Source of the DNA: Dehalococcoidia bacterium
Lineage (GTDB): Bacteria; Chloroflexota; Dehalococcoidia; Dehalococcoidales; Fen-1064
Assembly (NCBI GenBank): GCA_011192055.1
Contig: DUES01000188.1
Location: 7,367 to 13,389 of the forward strand
DNA length: 6,023 nt
Direction of reading: 5' to 3'
The notes under the pieces were generated by a model, which did no database searches, was not told the DNA's origin, and saw nothing but the letters and a program-made list of their open reading frames with translations. The position numbers and the translations under genes were made by a program. Below, piece by piece: positions 5,249-6,023 of this stretch (position 1 is its first letter; each line of letters opens with the position of its first letter).

Positions 5249-5974
5249 CTAGTCCCGGCAATTAATACAGCGGTCGAAGAAGTCCGGCTCCAGGCCAGCT
5301 TTTTTAACCATGAATTCAATCTGTTTTTCGGGGGCAAAATAGTCGCCGCAGACGCTGCACTTTGCCATCTTGAACTTTGTTACGTTATTCGGCATGGTTA
5401 TCGTCCGGGTATCGCCGGAGTCTTCCATCCTGATGGCTCCCGTCGGGCAGATATAGGAGCAGGACCCGCAGCCGATACAGGCATTGGAATCATCGTAAAA
5501 CGGAATCGCCATCTCGCGGTCAACACCCCGGTTGACCAGGCTGATAGCCGATGCGCCGACAACTTCCTCGCAGGCCCTGACACACAAAGCGCAGAGTATG
5601 CAGTTGCCGTGGTCTTCTTGCGGGTACGGGGTTTGCTCAACACCAAGCTCCCGGGCCATGTCTTTTATTACGTCCGACTCCGGGCACCGGGCAAGCAGGA
5701 GTTCAATAATCGTCTGCCGGTTACGGATTACCCGGTCAGTTTTTGTTTTTACTTCCAGCCCTTCTTCAACCGGGTACAGGCAGGAAGTAACCAGTCTTTC
5801 TCTTCCCCTGCTGGTTTTTACCTCGACCAGGCAAAGTCTGCAGGCTCCGTAGGGGCTGACTGACTCGTGGGCACACAGGGTTGGAATATGTATGTTATGG
5901 GCGGTGGCGACATCAAGCACCATCGCACCCTCTTCAGCCTTTACGACCTTGCCGTCAATCGTCAGTGTCACCAT
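5249..5974 (-). CDS. HoxU/NuoG-N-terminus-like [2Fe-2S]/[4Fe-4S] electron-transfer subunit with C-terminal zinc-ribbon-like tail
   Basis: 241-residue iron-sulfur wire protein like the small diaphorase subunit of NAD-linked hydrogenases and formate dehydrogenases, or the N-terminal part of NuoG. Order of sites: a plant-type [2Fe-2S] domain with C34, C45, C48 and C65 (CAHESVSPYGACRLCLVEV); a helical stretch (80-120); a first [4Fe-4S] motif C125/C128/C131/C135 (GNCILCALCVRAC); a second C166/C169/C172/C176 (ACIGCGSCSYICPTGAI); and a tail with KCSVCG (C206, C209) and RCINC (C236, C239). The His-Cys3 cluster motif of full NuoG (HxxxCxxC) is not seen, and there is no molybdopterin domain, so it is not NuoG itself. 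The tail suggests a bound zinc or rubredoxin-like site. Start ATG 5974 has a modest GAGG site about 11 bases upstream. Reading frames upstream run off the window edge, so it is probably the last gene of a longer operon that might hold NuoE/NuoF-like or dehydrogenase subunits. Which electron donor it serves cannot be told here. Confidence 0.88.
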   Translation of the reverse strand: MVTLTIDGKVVKAEEGAMVLDVATAHNIHIPTLCAHESVSPYGACRLCLVEVKTSRGRERLVTSCLYPVEEGLEVKTKTDRVIRNRQTIIELLLARCPESDVIKDMARELGVEQTPYPQEDHGNCILCALCVRACEEVVGASAISLVNRGVDREMAIPFYDDSNACIGCGSCSYICPTGAIRMEDSGDTRTITMPNNVTKFKMAKCSVCGDYFAPEKQIEFMVKKAGLEPDFFDRCINCRD

Positions 5975-6023
5975 TTCGTGATAGTCCTCACTTTATTTCT
6001 ACGGAGTCCAGCCGGCAAACGTC

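Noticed and set aside
5047..5265. Plus-strand ORF of 72 codons over the tRNA
   Set aside because: Its first half is the reverse complement of tRNA-Pro, a frequent false gene; the rest is intergenic.
5988..6023. C-terminal end of an upstream minus-strand gene
   Set aside because: Two frames are open from the edge and stop nearby (TGA ending at 5988, TAG ending at 5999). With 8-11 codons visible I cannot choose between them or name a product, though one is likely real.
1..6023. CRISPR array, insertion sequence, prophage or toxin-antitoxin genes
   Set aside because: No spaced direct repeats, transposase motifs, terminal repeats or phage genes were seen; the window is mostly well-conserved metabolic genes.

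Overview
The window looks like part of the genome of a strictly anaerobic bacterium that uses selenocysteine and has a heterodisulfide-reductase-type (Hdr) redox system linked to one-carbon metabolism. The gene set, the CCA-encoding bacterial tRNA and the N-terminus of the cyclophilin (a Tyr-Ser-x-Pro-Pro-x-Met-Thr-Ile-Asp lead) remind me of Chloroflexota, Dehalococcoidia-like lineages, but this is recall of family resemblance, not a search. A sulfate reducer or acetogen of another phylum is possible.

Plus strand, 1-3508: a tight operon entering from the left edge. It holds the C-terminal 772 residues of a large fused HdrA (the end of one HdrA module followed by a second near-complete module with two C-terminal [4Fe-4S] motifs), then mvhD, then a metV-like gene whose start overlaps the mvhD stop (ATGA). 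A strong intrinsic terminator closes the operon. mvhD is the main finding. It has an in-frame TGA at codon 68, exactly where the family has a cysteine. Reading through gives a normal-length 142-residue MvhD, and a hairpin with bacterial SECIS-like geometry follows the TGA. Conventional gene calling would cut this gene to 67 codons and leave a false gap.

Minus strand, 6023-3528: an iron-sulfur protein of the NuoG-N-terminus/HoxU type with an added C-terminal four-cysteine zinc-ribbon-like tail (5974-5249, last gene of an operon coming from beyond the right edge). Then come tRNA-Pro(UGG) with encoded CCA, a crotonase-superfamily gene directly downstream of the tRNA without a visible terminator, a 195-base gap with a signal-peptide-like mini-ORF and an inverted repeat, and a single-domain cyclophilin convergent with the metV operon.

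How they fit together: HdrA carries FAD and several Fe-S clusters, and MvhD is its small [2Fe-2S] electron-transfer partner. MetV is the zinc/Fe-S partner of MetF-type methylenetetrahydrofolate reductase. In Moorella thermoacetica these types of subunit form one MetFV-HdrABC-MvhD complex, so a similar flavin-based reductase of the Wood-Ljungdahl methyl branch is the natural inference here. metF, hdrB and hdrC are not in the window. The HoxU/NuoG-like protein is a plausible NAD(P)H- or formate-side electron carrier, but nothing in the window ties it physically to the Hdr genes.
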